64,000 bases of DNA from Fibrobacter sp. GTDB taxonomy: Bacteria; Fibrobacterota; Fibrobacteria; Fibrobacterales; Fibrobacteraceae. The notes under the pieces are model-generated. The model had not been told where the DNA came from. It saw only the letters and a program-made list of their open reading frames with translations, and searched no databases. Below are positions 1-9,078 of this stretch, piece after piece; positions within the stretch are counted from its first letter, which is position 1, and each line of letters begins with the position of its first letter. The stretch is from positions 1-64,000 of the forward strand of contig JAAYJH010000030.1 in assembly GCA_012523035.1 (NCBI GenBank). Direction: 5' to 3'. The translations under genes and the position numbers were made by a program.

Positions 1-548
1 ATAAAAAAGGAGTCCACCATTCGACTCCACTCGGCTGGAAGTAAAGAGGATAAAACTTTTGCACCATCTAAGGGGTAAATAGGCAACAAGTTAAAAGCAC
101 TGAGGGCTATATTCACTCGAATAAAAACATTTAGAAAGTCCACAATTAAAGCTTCTATGACAAAAGGAACGGAAAAATTTGAGAACAAAAAAGCTTGGAC
201 TAAGATTAAAACTTGAAAAGCTAGCAAGGCCATTAATAAATTAGATAAAGGGCCAGCCAAAGCCACAAGACCTATCATTCGATTTTTGCGAAGGGCATAA
301 GTGTCCACCGGGACCGGCTTTGCCCAGCCAATCCCCATCCCTTGAAAAGCTAAAATAGCAAGCATCACAGTTCCAAAAGGATCTAAATGAGCTAAAGGAT
401 TCAAAGTCAATCGCCCCCTTTCTTTTGCCGTAGAGTCTCCGCAAAAGAGTGCCACCAAAGCGTGAAAAAACTCATGCACACTCAAAGACACCACTAAAGC
501 CACAAAAAACAAGCTTCCCAAACGCAAGGGTTCGTTTTGACTCAACAT
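1..548 (-). CDS. Site-2 protease family (M50) membrane metalloprotease, 3' end cut by window
   Basis: Translating the minus strand from an ATG at 548 gives an open frame that runs off the window start. It shows VHEFFHALVA (the HExxH zinc motif) near residue 25, then NPLAHLDPFGT about 25 residues later, and PLDG near the end of the visible part. These are the three signatures of M50 intramembrane metalloproteases. The segments between are strongly hydrophobic. A GAGG ribosome site sits 6 bases before the ATG and an in-frame stop lies just upstream, so the start is secure. The protein is probably a small S2P of the type without a PDZ domain; its substrate is unknown. It is divergent from the aminotransferase at 697. 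Confidence 0.85.
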   Translation of the reverse strand, partial: MLSQNEPLRLGSLFFVALVVSLSVHEFFHALVALFCGDSTAKERGRLTLNPLAHLDPFGTVMLAILAFQGMGIGWAKPVPVDTYALRKNRMIGLVALAGPLSNLLMALLAFQVLILVQAFLFSNFSVPFVIEALIVDFLNVFIRVNIALSAFNLLPIYPLDGAKVLSSLLPAEWSRMVDSFF

Positions 549-696
549 AAAACCTCGATTATAAGACCTAATAAAGATAACCACATTAAAATTCAAATGC
601 AACTCCAATAAAATAACAAGACACAATCTTTCTATAAAGAAAAATAAAACAGCACAAACTAGATTAATGGATGTTTTTTTTATAAATTACAAGTCT

Positions 697-1782
697 ATGA
701 AAGCCTTTATCGATTTAGCGAGTTCTTATCAAAAACACCAAAAAGAAATGGAAGAAAGCATCCAAAAAGTACTCCTATCTGGAGAATATATTGGGGGTTC
801 TATGGTACAAAGTTTAGAAAAGGAACTTTCTAGTTACACTCAATCTCCTTATGTTGTCACTTGTGGCAGTGGAACAGACGCTCTAATGCTTGCCCTCAAG
901 GCTTTTGGATTAAAACCAGGAGACCAAGTGATAGTGCCGGATTTTTCTTTTATTGCACCTGCCGAAACGGTCCGTTTTTTGGGGGGAGAACCCATTTTTT
1001 GTGATATTGACGAATACTTTTTAATAGACACTCACAGCCTTGAATCTTGGATTGGCCCCAAGACAAAAGGAATTATAGCGGTGAATCTATTTGGTCAGTG
1101 TGCTGACTACGAGGCTCTCTCTTTGATTGCAGAAAAACATGGACTTTGGATGATTGAAGATGCCGCTCAAAGTTTTGGAGCTCAACAAAGAAACATTTAT
1201 TCTTGCAATTTAGCTTCTATCTCCATTACCAGTTTTTACCCAACCAAAACACTATCCATTTATGGCGATGGAGGTGCAGTTTTTTGTAAATCGAAGTTCC
1301 ATGCTGATTTTATACGAGCTATGGCAAATCATGGTTCTACTGAACGCTACAAACACAAATACATTGGAATAAACAGTCGCCTAGATAGTTTACAAGCGGC
1401 TATTTTGCAAGTTAAACTTCAATACTTTCAAGAAGAACTTTTACTCAGAAAAAGCAAGGTCGAGCACTACAATCAATTTTTTAAAGACTATGATTTTATC
1501 ACCGCTCCAGCGATCAAAGAATACAACACTTCTAGCTACGCTCAATACACACTACGAGTTTCTAGTCGAGATCAATTTATAAAAGTCCTAGAAAAAGCAG
1601 AAATCCCCTATCAAATTTATTACCCTATTGCTTTGAGTCATCAAGCTTGCTTTAGTGATCTCCTCCAAAATCCCGAAAACAAAAACACACTCCAAGCATG
1701 CCAAGAAGTCCTCAGTTTGCCATTGTGTGCTTATACTAATGTAGAAGCTATCACAGAAAAACTTAAAAAGGCATTAGCATAA
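697..1782 (+). CDS. DegT/DnrJ/EryC1/StrS family PLP-dependent aminotransferase
   Basis: This 361-residue protein has the DegT sugar-aminotransferase layout. It shows GSGTDALML (about residues 57-65), VPDFSFIAPAE, EDAAQS (about 154-159) and SFYPTK followed by YGDGGA, with the PLP-binding lysine near residue 184. Family members transaminate nucleotide-linked keto-sugars for surface polysaccharides. An in-frame ATG at 667 would add ten residues, but MKAFIDLASSYQ at 697 aligns with the usual family N-terminus (PFIDL..QY), so I chose 697. Neither start has a good ribosome site. It ends four bases from folC, which is convergent. The exact sugar substrate cannot be told from sequence, and no other sugar-pathway genes lie beside it. 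Confidence 0.9.
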   Translation: MKAFIDLASSYQKHQKEMEESIQKVLLSGEYIGGSMVQSLEKELSSYTQSPYVVTCGSGTDALMLALKAFGLKPGDQVIVPDFSFIAPAETVRFLGGEPIFCDIDEYFLIDTHSLESWIGPKTKGIIAVNLFGQCADYEALSLIAEKHGLWMIEDAAQSFGAQQRNIYSCNLASISITSFYPTKTLSIYGDGGAVFCKSKFHADFIRAMANHGSTERYKHKYIGINSRLDSLQAAILQVKLQYFQEELLLRKSKVEHYNQFFKDYDFITAPAIKEYNTSSYAQYTLRVSSRDQFIKVLEKAEIPYQIYYPIALSHQACFSDLLQNPENKNTLQACQEVLSLPLCAYTNVEAITEKLKKALA

Positions 1783-1786
1783 AAGT

Positions 1787-3043
1787 TTATCGAGTTTCAT
1801 TTGAAAAAGCCTCTAGATTTTTCAGAGGCAAAAGGGATTCGTAATCGTCTTTTAAAAGGTTCAAAACAGCCCCAACCAAATAAAGAGAACCCACCACTAA
1901 AATAGGTTTATCTTGTGACAAATTTTGACAATCTTCTAAAAACTCTTTAGAAAGCTCACCACTTAAAGAAGCTTTTAATTCTTGAGTTTCTAGAATATCT
2001 TTTAAATTTTCTATCTCAATGAATCGATTGTAATCTGTTTTTGTTAAAAACCAATCAGAAACAAAAGCCTTTAATTCCACAAACATGGATTGTACATCTT
2101 TATCTTGAACTGCAGCGAAAAGGCATGGAAATTTTTGATGGGGAAAATTCTCTTGAAGGCTTTGAATTAATCGATGGAGAGCCGCGGGATTATGGGCTCC
2201 ATCTAAAATAAAACAGAGTTTTTTTTCTTTGTTTTTTAGCACTTGCATACGCCCCAGCCAAGCAGATTGAGATAAAGATTTTAAAGCCAGTGAATGTGAG
2301 TATTCATTTTCAAGTAAAATTTTTGCCATCGCCAAAGATAGACTTGCATTTTCTTGATAATGTTTGCCTAGATTTTCTAATTTCAGTGTAGTATCTGTCA
2401 AAACGATCTGAGTATTAAAACCAAAAGAAGTCTCTATAACTTTTGCATGGTTTTCTAATGAAGTCCCCAAATTGTGCCTCACTAGCACCGATCCCTTTTT
2501 GCCAATAGCGAGCTTTTCTTTGAGTATCTGCTCTTTAGAATTTCCTAGAATTTCTGTATGGTCTAGCCCCACACTCGTCAAAATCAAATGGGCCCCTTTG
2601 GCGATAGCAGTGCTATCCAAACGCCCTCCAAGCCCCGCCTCAAGCACGGCATACTCCACTTTTTGATCTCTAAAATACAGCAAAGTGAGCATGCTTAGAA
2701 TCTCAAAAAAAGTAGGCGAAATCTTTTCTATTTTAGAAGCTTGCTGGATTTTTTTTAAATAAAACTCTAAATCTTCCTTTGAAATAAATACCCCACTCAC
2801 TCGAATTCGTTCTTGCAAACTCACCAAATGAGGGCTAGAGAAAAAGCCCGTTTTTTTGCCATGCGCTTCTAAAACTTCACTCAAATAAAAAGCCGTAGAA
2901 CCTTTGCCATTGGTGCCAATCACATGAATACTTTTAAAACTTTGCTCTGGATTTCCAAAGTGAGTGCACAATTTTTTCATGTTTTCTAGACCGGGTTTCA
3001 TTCCAAAAACCAAAGCATCTTGTAAAAAACGAATTCCTTGCAT
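1787..3043 (-). CDS. folC: Bifunctional folylpolyglutamate synthase / dihydrofolate synthase
   Basis: FolC adds glutamate to dihydropteroate and to folates in the cytoplasm. The protein carries HVIGTNGKGST (P-loop, about residues 40-50), FFSSPHLVSLQERIRV, the Mur-ligase-like EAGLGGRLDSTA block, and DGAHNPAA in the C-terminal domain. Length (418 residues) is normal for the family. An upstream TTG at 3067 is possible, but the ATG at 3043 has a GAGG ribosome site five bases before it, so I prefer it. It is convergent with the aminotransferase and divergent from the aldo-keto reductase. Confidence 0.93.
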   Translation of the reverse strand: MQGIRFLQDALVFGMKPGLENMKKLCTHFGNPEQSFKSIHVIGTNGKGSTAFYLSEVLEAHGKKTGFFSSPHLVSLQERIRVSGVFISKEDLEFYLKKIQQASKIEKISPTFFEILSMLTLLYFRDQKVEYAVLEAGLGGRLDSTAIAKGAHLILTSVGLDHTEILGNSKEQILKEKLAIGKKGSVLVRHNLGTSLENHAKVIETSFGFNTQIVLTDTTLKLENLGKHYQENASLSLAMAKILLENEYSHSLALKSLSQSAWLGRMQVLKNKEKKLCFILDGAHNPAALHRLIQSLQENFPHQKFPCLFAAVQDKDVQSMFVELKAFVSDWFLTKTDYNRFIEIENLKDILETQELKASLSGELSKEFLEDCQNLSQDKPILVVGSLYLVGAVLNLLKDDYESLLPLKNLEAFSNETR

Positions 3044-3122
3044 AAATTCCTCGAGCTGAACCTTCAAAATTTAGCAATTAAACAAGTTCAAACACATCCA
3101 TCGCTGGATATTTTTAATTTTT

Positions 3123-3146
3123 ATGAAGTCTCACACACGCCTGGCT
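3123..3146. repeat. Dispersed repeat, copy 1 (24 bp)
   Basis: These 24 bases, lying between the divergent folC and aldo-keto reductase genes, recur exactly and in the same orientation at 44450-44473. A shorter shared string, ACACATCCATC, occurs near 3092 and again near 44747. The flanks otherwise differ. A 24-base exact match between intergenic regions 41 kb apart is very unlikely by chance, so this is probably one copy of a genome-wide repeat family. Confidence 0.7.
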
Positions 3147-3251
3147 AAAATAAACTCAAAGATAAGTCCTTCGCTTGGCTTGAATTCTTTTATTTTTTAA
3201 ATTCTTCTGCATCAATTTTATAAATTTATAAAAGCAAACCAAAGAGGCCCT

Positions 3252-4241
3252 GTGATTTATTCTCCAAACCCTGATCGATACAACACCATGCTCTACCGCC
3301 GAGTCGGAAACAGTGGGCTAAAACTCCCCGCCATCTCTCTTGGATTTTGGCATAATTTTGGTGCAAAAGAAAGCCTCGAAAGCTCCAAAGAAAAAACGCT
3401 CTATGCCTTTGATCATGGAATTTGCCATTTTGATTTAGCCAACAACTATGGGCCTCCTCCTGGCAGTGCCGAAAGTGTATTTGGAGAGATTTTAAAAAAA
3501 GACCTGCTCCCCTTTAGAGACGAAATCACCATCGCCACTAAAGCAGGCTGGCAAATGTGGCCTGGCCCTTATGGAGACTTTGGGAGTCGAAAGTATTTAA
3601 TCGCTAGTCTGGACCAAAGTTTAAAGCGAATGGGTTTAGAATATGTGGATATTTTTTATCACCACCGCCGAGACCCAGAAACTCCATTAGAAGAAACTAT
3701 GCAAGCTTTGGACTATATTGTCCGTAGTGGGCGTGCCCTGTATGTAGGGATTTCTAGCTATGACGCTCCTAGCACTCAACAAGCATATGACTTGTTAAAA
3801 TCCATGGGGACTCCCTGCCTTATACACCAACCGCAATACAACATGTTCAATCGATCCTTAGAAGGAGAGTTACACCGTGTTTTAATCCAAAATAAAATAG
3901 GCTGTATCACATTTTCTCCTTTGGCACAGGGCTTGTTAACGGATCGTTATTTGAATGGAATCCCCAAAGATTCTCGAGTAAAAAAAAGCATCTTTTTAAC
4001 AGAAAATCAAGTTGAAGAGTCCATGCAAAAAGTGACTCAACTCCATCAAATAGCCAAAAATCGAAATCAAAAACTCTCTCAAATGGCTCTCGCTTTTAAT
4101 TTACGATTAGACGCAGTCAGTTCTGTATTGATTGGAGCCAGCCATGTGTCTCAAATCCAAGACGCTATAGGGAGCCTTCAAAACCTAGACTTTTCTGCAG
4201 AAGAACTTCAAGCCATTGATCGTATTTTAAATCCATCATAA
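3252..4241 (+). CDS. gpr: Aldo/keto reductase, YghZ/L-glyceraldehyde-3-phosphate reductase type
   Basis: The 329-residue protein matches the E. coli YghZ pattern closely. It has NPDRY...M.YRR.GNSGL at the N-terminus, SLGFWHNFG, HFDLANNYGPPPGSAE (catalytic Asp and Tyr), TKAGWQMWPGPYG, SRKYL.ASLDQSLKRM, and the NADPH-site block SPLAQGLLT. YghZ enzymes reduce L-glyceraldehyde 3-phosphate and methylglyoxal. The start is a GTG preceded by GAGG; translation from it reproduces the YghZ N-terminus, whereas the first ATG at 3288 would remove conserved residues. The physiological role here is inferred. Confidence 0.88.
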   Translation: MIYSPNPDRYNTMLYRRVGNSGLKLPAISLGFWHNFGAKESLESSKEKTLYAFDHGICHFDLANNYGPPPGSAESVFGEILKKDLLPFRDEITIATKAGWQMWPGPYGDFGSRKYLIASLDQSLKRMGLEYVDIFYHHRRDPETPLEETMQALDYIVRSGRALYVGISSYDAPSTQQAYDLLKSMGTPCLIHQPQYNMFNRSLEGELHRVLIQNKIGCITFSPLAQGLLTDRYLNGIPKDSRVKKSIFLTENQVEESMQKVTQLHQIAKNRNQKLSQMALAFNLRLDAVSSVLIGASHVSQIQDAIGSLQNLDFSAEELQAIDRILNPS

Positions 4242-4303
4242 ACAACTTGCCACCTTTCTAAACCATTCACTCTATTTTTCATTTTTACATTTTATAGATT
4301 CAT

Positions 4304-5071
4304 ATGATTAATAAATTTAAGACGATTGCATCAAAACGAATCACAGTCCTATTTGTCTTTATAGTCTTTGTGACGCTTTTACTTTTGAATAGTCCTATTT
4401 TGGCTCAAAACACAAAGCACTACAACTATAGAGGGGCATCTAGGCAAATGGAAAAAATATACCATGGAGAACTGAGAGAGACCATTTATTGTGGCTGCGA
4501 GTATTTCGACAAAAAACATATTAATTTTGAGTCCTGTGACTTTAAACCCAGAAACAACCCTCGTCGCAAAAGCTTTGTAAGAGCCAACCGTATTGAATGG
4601 GAGCATATCGTCACTGCTCATAATATGGGGCACTTCTTAGAGTGTTGGCGAGAAGGCGGGCGAAAAAACTGTTCTAATAAAGACGAAAAATTTGATCTAA
4701 TGGAAGGAGACTTGCACAATTTATACCCTGCCATCGGTGAAATAAATGGCGATAGAGGGAACTTTATGTTTTCACAATGGAGCAATGAACCTACTCTAAT
4801 GTATGGCTCTTGCGAAACGGTGGTTGATTTTAAATTAAAAAAAATACAACCCAGAAAAGAAGTTCGAGGCCTTATAGCTCGAGTGCACTTTTACATGGAA
4901 AAAACATATGGAATACGACTATCCAATCAAGACCGTCGATTGTTTGAAGCATGGGATAAAATGTATCCAGTCACAGCTAAAGAATGCCTTCGAGACGAAC
5001 GAATTTTTCAAATCCAAGGGGATAGAAACCCTTTTGTAGAAAAACAATGTTTAGAAAATAATTTATATTGA
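4304..5071 (+). CDS. endA: Secreted endonuclease I family DNase
   Basis: The protein has a basic start and a hydrophobic segment (about residues 12-32) like a signal peptide. The endonuclease I signature follows: RIEWEHIVTAHNMG, then DLHNLYPAIGEINGDRGNF, the His-Me finger site with the catalytic histidine in EWEH. At 255 residues the size fits the periplasmic or extracellular DNase family (EndA, Vibrio Dns). Several cysteines (for example GCEYF, ESCDF and MYGSCE) could form disulfides. Such enzymes degrade extracellular DNA. Here it lies about 6 kb from a ComEA-like gene, but the two are not in an operon. No clear ribosome site precedes the ATG. Confidence 0.88.
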   Translation: MINKFKTIASKRITVLFVFIVFVTLLLLNSPILAQNTKHYNYRGASRQMEKIYHGELRETIYCGCEYFDKKHINFESCDFKPRNNPRRKSFVRANRIEWEHIVTAHNMGHFLECWREGGRKNCSNKDEKFDLMEGDLHNLYPAIGEINGDRGNFMFSQWSNEPTLMYGSCETVVDFKLKKIQPRKEVRGLIARVHFYMEKTYGIRLSNQDRRLFEAWDKMYPVTAKECLRDERIFQIQGDRNPFVEKQCLENNLY

Positions 5072-5084
5072 TATAGGATTTCAA

Positions 5085-5228
5085 ATGCAAAACAAAGAAA
5101 CTTATAGAGAATTAGAAATCGGTGAATTGCCTTGCCCAGTAGAAAACTGCAAAGGCATTCTAGTGGTCAATCCAGACAATAGCTATCGATGGACCTGCGA
5201 ATTATGCGGTCACATAAAGGAGTCCTAA
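5085..5228 (+). CDS. Small zinc-ribbon protein, 47 residues
   Basis: A short frame runs from an ATG with AGGA six bases upstream to a TAA that overlaps the next gene's ATG (TAATG at 5226-5230). The product has CPVENC at residues 17-22 and CELC at 38-41, so four cysteines in a C-x4-C...C-x2-C layout typical of a zinc ribbon. The one-base overlap suggests translational coupling with the radical SAM gene. The function is unknown. It could help the partner enzyme bind RNA or protein, or be a stand-alone zinc-binding factor. Confidence 0.7.
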   Translation: MQNKETYRELEIGELPCPVENCKGILVVNPDNSYRWTCELCGHIKES

Positions 5229-6097
5229 TGGAAGATTCAAAACCTTTAAAAGACGCTTGGAGCGATCACTCCAGACTCTGGGAAAATAACATTTGGGTCT
5301 ATCCAGTCATTAGCAGGCGAGCCGAAGGCTTATCTATTGGAATCAACCTGAATTTAGATAAGATATGCTCTTTTGATTGCGTCTATTGCCAAGTGGATAG
5401 AAAAATTCCTGGCCCTCCACAAAGAGTCGATATCGCCGCTATTCAAAAAGAACTGAAACTCATCATCGGTGAATATGAAAGCAATGGACTGGCTTCGTTC
5501 ACAAACTTCTCTCAAATCGATGCCTCTAAAAGACAAATCAAAGATATAGCCCTCTCTGGTGACGGTGAACCTACCATGATAAAAGAGTTCACAGCCGTCT
5601 GTAAAATGCTTTTAGAAGTACAAGAAAACTATAGTCAATACAATCTAAAATTAACCCTCATCACAAACTCCACGCTTTTAAACCAAAAAAGAGTTCAAGA
5701 AGGGCTTCGCTATTTAACTCAAAAAAATGGAGAGATTTGGGCCAAATTAGATGCAGGATCAGAAGAATGGTTCCAAAAAATCAACATTAGCCCCTACCAC
5801 TTAAAACACATACAAAAAAACATCGAAGAAGCTATCCTTCAATTTCCCATAAGAATACAAAGCATGTGGTGTTCTTACAACGGAGAGCTTCCATCTTCTA
5901 CAGAAATCGATCTCTACATCAACAGAGTCCAAAACATTTACTTTAAAAACCCCAAAAACTTTTTAGGAGTGCAACTCTATACCGTCGTCAGGCAAACCGC
6001 AAGGCCCAATGTCTTATCTGTACCCAAAGAATTTATGGAGCACATAGCCCAACTCATCCAAAAAGAAATCCCTGTAAATGTAAAGATTTACGAATAA
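5228..6097 (+). CDS. Radical SAM family protein of unknown substrate
   Basis: The 289-residue protein has the radical SAM cluster motif CSFDCVYC (Cys 47, 51 and 54) and a downstream LSGDGEPT that fits the SAM-binding GGEP region. This combination resembles stand-alone radical SAM enzymes sometimes annotated Fe-S oxidoreductase or Wyosine-like. An in-frame ATG at 5189 exists, but the ATG at 5228 has AAAGGAG just upstream and forms a TAATG junction with the zinc-ribbon gene, so 5228 is the better start. No auxiliary Fe-S domain is obvious. A candidate terminator follows at 6249. Confidence 0.85.
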   Translation: MEDSKPLKDAWSDHSRLWENNIWVYPVISRRAEGLSIGINLNLDKICSFDCVYCQVDRKIPGPPQRVDIAAIQKELKLIIGEYESNGLASFTNFSQIDASKRQIKDIALSGDGEPTMIKEFTAVCKMLLEVQENYSQYNLKLTLITNSTLLNQKRVQEGLRYLTQKNGEIWAKLDAGSEEWFQKINISPYHLKHIQKNIEEAILQFPIRIQSMWCSYNGELPSSTEIDLYINRVQNIYFKNPKNFLGVQLYTVVRQTARPNVLSVPKEFMEHIAQLIQKEIPVNVKIYE

Positions 6098-6248
6098 AAT
6101 TCAATCCCGAGAGGTATAAAAAAAGATATAATAATTAAAAAATAAGTGAAATGTTTTGGAGCCATCATTTCGCAAAGCTTATACAGAGAATAAACGAAAC
6201 ATTGAAAGCTATTGTGTTCTATACATCATTGAGCTTTGAATGCTTCGT

Positions 6249-6279
6249 GAAATCTCATCTACAAGAGATTTCTTTTTTT
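6249..6279 (+). terminator. Candidate intrinsic terminator for the plus-strand genes ending at 6097
   Basis: GAAATCTC (6249-6256) pairs with GAGATTTC (6265-6272) across an 8-base loop, followed by seven T. The hairpin overlaps the last codons of the convergent PfkB gene, so that coding sequence also forms part of the stem. The position, 150 bases after the radical SAM stop, is plausible but not proof. Confidence 0.5.
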
Positions 6280-7226
6280 AGTTTCTCCCAAGTGTCTTCT
6301 GAGATTTGTGGCCCCATCACTTGCACCACTTCTGCTGCCACTCGACTCCCCCATTCTCCGCAAGTCAGGAGAGGCTTTTCGCAAAGGTAAGCCAAAAGGA
6401 ATCCAGCTGCCCAAAAATCCCCTGCTCCAGTGGTGTCTATGGCTTTGACTTGCAACGCACTGGCTTTTTGAAAATCTGTTTTTGAGGCAATGAGTGAGCC
6501 TTGGCTACCAAGTTTCACCACCGCTATTTCATTGACTTTATCCCTTAAAACATGAAGTGCTTCTATTTCTTTTTTTTGAGTATAAGCATAGGCTTCTTCT
6601 TCATTTGCCAAGATAATATCAATTAAATTTTCAGAAAACAAATTATCAAATAAAGATCGACACGCATGGATGACTTCAAACGATCCAAAATCCACCACTG
6701 TTTTGAGTCCAGCATTTTTTGCTAAAAGCAAAGATTTTTTAAACACATCGGCATTAAAAGCCCTATAACCTTCTACATAAAACACCGAAAAACCCTTAAA
6801 TAATTCGGGCTTTAAATCGGCTTTGTCTATTTCATCTGAAGCACCCAAATAAGTAAACATGGTGCGCTCTGCATCGGGACTCACCGCAACTACCACAGCA
6901 CCTGTTGGAGTTTCTGAATTTAAAAGTTTAGATTCTACCCCTGATTTTTTTAAATGATCTTGAAACATTGTCCCTAAATCATCTTTGCCCACCTTAGAAA
7001 AAAAAGAAGACGAGACTCCCAACCTAGAAAGAGCAGCTATAGTATTACAAGCAGAACCTCCGGGCACATATTCTGGAGTGTCTAGCATAGCTTGTAAAGA
7101 CTTGCTTTTTTCTGCGTCTACTAGCGTCATTCCCCCTTTGAGGCTTCCCGATTGTTCTACCCAGCTATCATCCACCAAAGAAAGGATGTCCACTAAAGCG
7201 GCTCCAAAACCTAAAACTTTTTTCAT
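6255..7226 (-). CDS. PfkB family sugar/nucleoside kinase (adenosine-kinase-like)
   Basis: The protein is 323 residues with both PfkB signatures. The N-terminal glycine-rich block GGSACNTIAALSRLG is followed by FFSKVGKDDLG, and the C-terminal DTTGAGDFWAAGF contains the catalytic Asp. The N-terminus (GFGAALVDIL) and the overall block order resemble the adenosine kinase subgroup more than fructokinase, but substrate cannot be fixed by eye. The ribosome site AGAGG lies 6 bases before the ATG. It follows the rhomboid gene by nine bases and is likely cotranscribed with coaD and rsmD. Confidence 0.88.
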   Translation of the reverse strand: MKKVLGFGAALVDILSLVDDSWVEQSGSLKGGMTLVDAEKSKSLQAMLDTPEYVPGGSACNTIAALSRLGVSSSFFSKVGKDDLGTMFQDHLKKSGVESKLLNSETPTGAVVVAVSPDAERTMFTYLGASDEIDKADLKPELFKGFSVFYVEGYRAFNADVFKKSLLLAKNAGLKTVVDFGSFEVIHACRSLFDNLFSENLIDIILANEEEAYAYTQKKEIEALHVLRDKVNEIAVVKLGSQGSLIASKTDFQKASALQVKAIDTTGAGDFWAAGFLLAYLCEKPLLTCGEWGSRVAAEVVQVMGPQISEDTWEKLKKEISCR

Positions 7227-7235
7227 TTTTACCTC

Positions 7236-8048
7236 TTATAGTCCTCGACGACGACGAGCCCTTTTCCCTGCTTTTAGTAAGTATTCTTTTTCTGCTTCTG
7301 TCAAAGCATTCAAACCTTCTCTACTGACTTTAGATAAAATAGCATCCATTTGTTTATCGGCATCCATATAAGCTACTTCGCCTTCTAAAACTTTAGGCGA
7401 AGAACTTTTCGGAGAGCGGGGACGAAATTTCAAACCCAAACGAAAGTCCTTTTCATACAAATACATGTAAATAAAACCCGCTAAAACACCACCCAAATGA
7501 GTAAAATGAGCCACAGAGTCACCTGATCTTGAGAACAAAATATCAATAGCTACAAGCAACCAGATCGCATGTTTTATTTTGATAGGGATCACCATAAACA
7601 AAAAAATCGTCCTTTCGGGGAAAAATTTATAATAAGCCACAAAAATTCCCATTAAAGCACCAGACGCACCTATAATACTTGCATATGGCGATAGTGCCCC
7701 AGACAAATAAAAGGGCACACTAAAAACACCCGCAAAAACTCCTGAAAACAAATAAAGTTGTAAAAATCGTTTATTTCCCATTTGGGTGGCGACTTCATCT
7801 CCAAACATCCAAAGCATTAGCATATTAAACAAAAAGTGAAAAAACTGAATGTGGATAAAATTATAGGTCAAAAACCGCCAAGCCTGTTCAAAGTATAGCG
7901 GAACAAGCGCACCGTAACCTACGATAAGATTATTCAAAGGAATTCTAAATAGACTGGCAAACAAAACAAGACCAAAAACACCTGCATTGATTTGTATTAA
8001 GATTTGCACAGGCTTAGGGAGGTATCGAAATGGTTTTAAACCTAACAT
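7236..8048 (-). CDS. Rhomboid intramembrane serine protease
   Basis: Six or more hydrophobic segments surround the active site: IIGASGALMG contains the catalytic serine (about residue 129), and AHFTHLGG the catalytic histidine (about 184). HFLFNMLMLWMFG matches the conserved H...N segment. A soluble C-terminal tail ends in a basic RARRRR stretch, as in bacterial rhomboids with the short C-terminal extension. I chose the ATG at 8048, which has GGAG nine bases upstream; the ATG at 8063 would add five residues and lacks a ribosome site. It overlaps the end of coaD by seven bases. Substrates are unknown. Confidence 0.9.
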   Translation of the reverse strand: MLGLKPFRYLPKPVQILIQINAGVFGLVLFASLFRIPLNNLIVGYGALVPLYFEQAWRFLTYNFIHIQFFHFLFNMLMLWMFGDEVATQMGNKRFLQLYLFSGVFAGVFSVPFYLSGALSPYASIIGASGALMGIFVAYYKFFPERTIFLFMVIPIKIKHAIWLLVAIDILFSRSGDSVAHFTHLGGVLAGFIYMYLYEKDFRLGLKFRPRSPKSSSPKVLEGEVAYMDADKQMDAILSKVSREGLNALTEAEKEYLLKAGKRARRRRGL

Positions 8049-8542
8049 TTTAAAAGACTCCATTCTAAATCAAAAGCTTTTTGCATGGATTTAGGGATAT
8101 AAGAATACACAGGGTGTCGATAAGAAAGCAGCTCTCGCACCAGGCTACTAGACACAGCTAAATGTTCGGGAGCACTCATCAAAAAAAATGTATCGATTTC
8201 TGGGTTTATACTTTTATTGTTCCAAGATAAATGCTGCTCTTTTTCTAAATCACCCACAGAACGAATCCCTCTCAATAAAAATTGAATTTGGTGATTTTTT
8301 AAGTAATCGACAGTAAGAGAATCATAAGTGTCTATACGAATATTGGTTTGCTGGCCAAAAACAGCTTGGAGCATACGAATACGAGCTTCTATAGAAAACA
8401 GCGATTTTTTAGAGTGATTTGGAAGGACTAAAAGTATCAGCTCATCAAACAAATGAAGAGCCCTTTTCACTATATCGTGATGCCCAACGGTAAAAGGGTC
8501 AAAAGAACCCGCATACACTGCTTTTTTAATCGATTTACTCAT
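8042..8542 (-). CDS. coaD: Phosphopantetheine adenylyltransferase
   Basis: CoaD joins ATP and 4'-phosphopantetheine to make dephospho-CoA, the fourth step of CoA synthesis. At 166 residues it has the family's usual size. It shows YAGSFDPFTVGHHDIVKRA (nucleotidyltransferase motif with the TxGH box), LLRGIRSVGDLEKE and the C-terminal SSSLVREL (ISSTxxR-like) nucleotide-binding motif. It lies 11 bases downstream of rsmD; rsmD-coaD adjacency is common in bacteria and supports both calls. Confidence 0.95.
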   Translation of the reverse strand: MSKSIKKAVYAGSFDPFTVGHHDIVKRALHLFDELILLVLPNHSKKSLFSIEARIRMLQAVFGQQTNIRIDTYDSLTVDYLKNHQIQFLLRGIRSVGDLEKEQHLSWNNKSINPEIDTFFLMSAPEHLAVSSSLVRELLSYRHPVYSYIPKSMQKAFDLEWSLLKC

Positions 8543-8553
8543 GCAATTACAAA

Positions 8554-9078
8554 TTACAAAGTTTTACTTAAAAATAAAAGGGTGGATTCTCCATAACGCT
8601 TTTGTTTTAAGGATTTACCCCATGGTGGAATCGACCTCGATGGACATTCTAACACAAGGCTACCTCTGTCACTCAAGTGTTTTTGTAAAAAGCTCAAATC
8701 TGGATAATCTTTTGTAAAAGGCGGATCTGCATAAATTAAATCAAAGTTTTCTTTTAAGCTTTCTGTATAAACAAGCACATTAGACTTTAGGGCTTTGCAA
8801 GATTCGTGGATCCCTAAATTTTGATAAGCTTGAGAAATTAAAGAAATTTGTTTGGCATCATTTTCTATGGCCGTTAATTTGGTGGCACCTCGACTCACAG
8901 CCTCTATGCCTATAATACCACTGCCTGCATACAAATCTAAAACAGAAAAGCCTTCTACACTATACAGTATATTAAACAAAGCTTCTCGAAGCATAGACGA
9001 AGATGGTCTAGTGCTATTGTTAAAAGGAGACTCTATATAACGGCCTTTGAATCGACCGCCTGTAATTCGAATGGACAT
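8554..9078 (-). CDS. rsmD: 16S rRNA (guanine-966-N2) methyltransferase
   Basis: The 174-residue protein has ITGGRFKGR and RP..S.LREALFNIL at the N-terminus, the SAM-binding VLDLYAGSGIIGIEAVSRGA, and the catalytic DPPF in LIYADPPF. This is the RsmD pattern; the enzyme methylates G966 of 16S rRNA in the 30S subunit. The ATG shares one base with the stop of the upstream PilN-like gene (TAATG), so the two are probably translated together although their functions differ. Confidence 0.95.
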   Translation of the reverse strand: MSIRITGGRFKGRYIESPFNNSTRPSSSMLREALFNILYSVEGFSVLDLYAGSGIIGIEAVSRGATKLTAIENDAKQISLISQAYQNLGIHESCKALKSNVLVYTESLKENFDLIYADPPFTKDYPDLSFLQKHLSDRGSLVLECPSRSIPPWGKSLKQKRYGESTLLFLSKTL

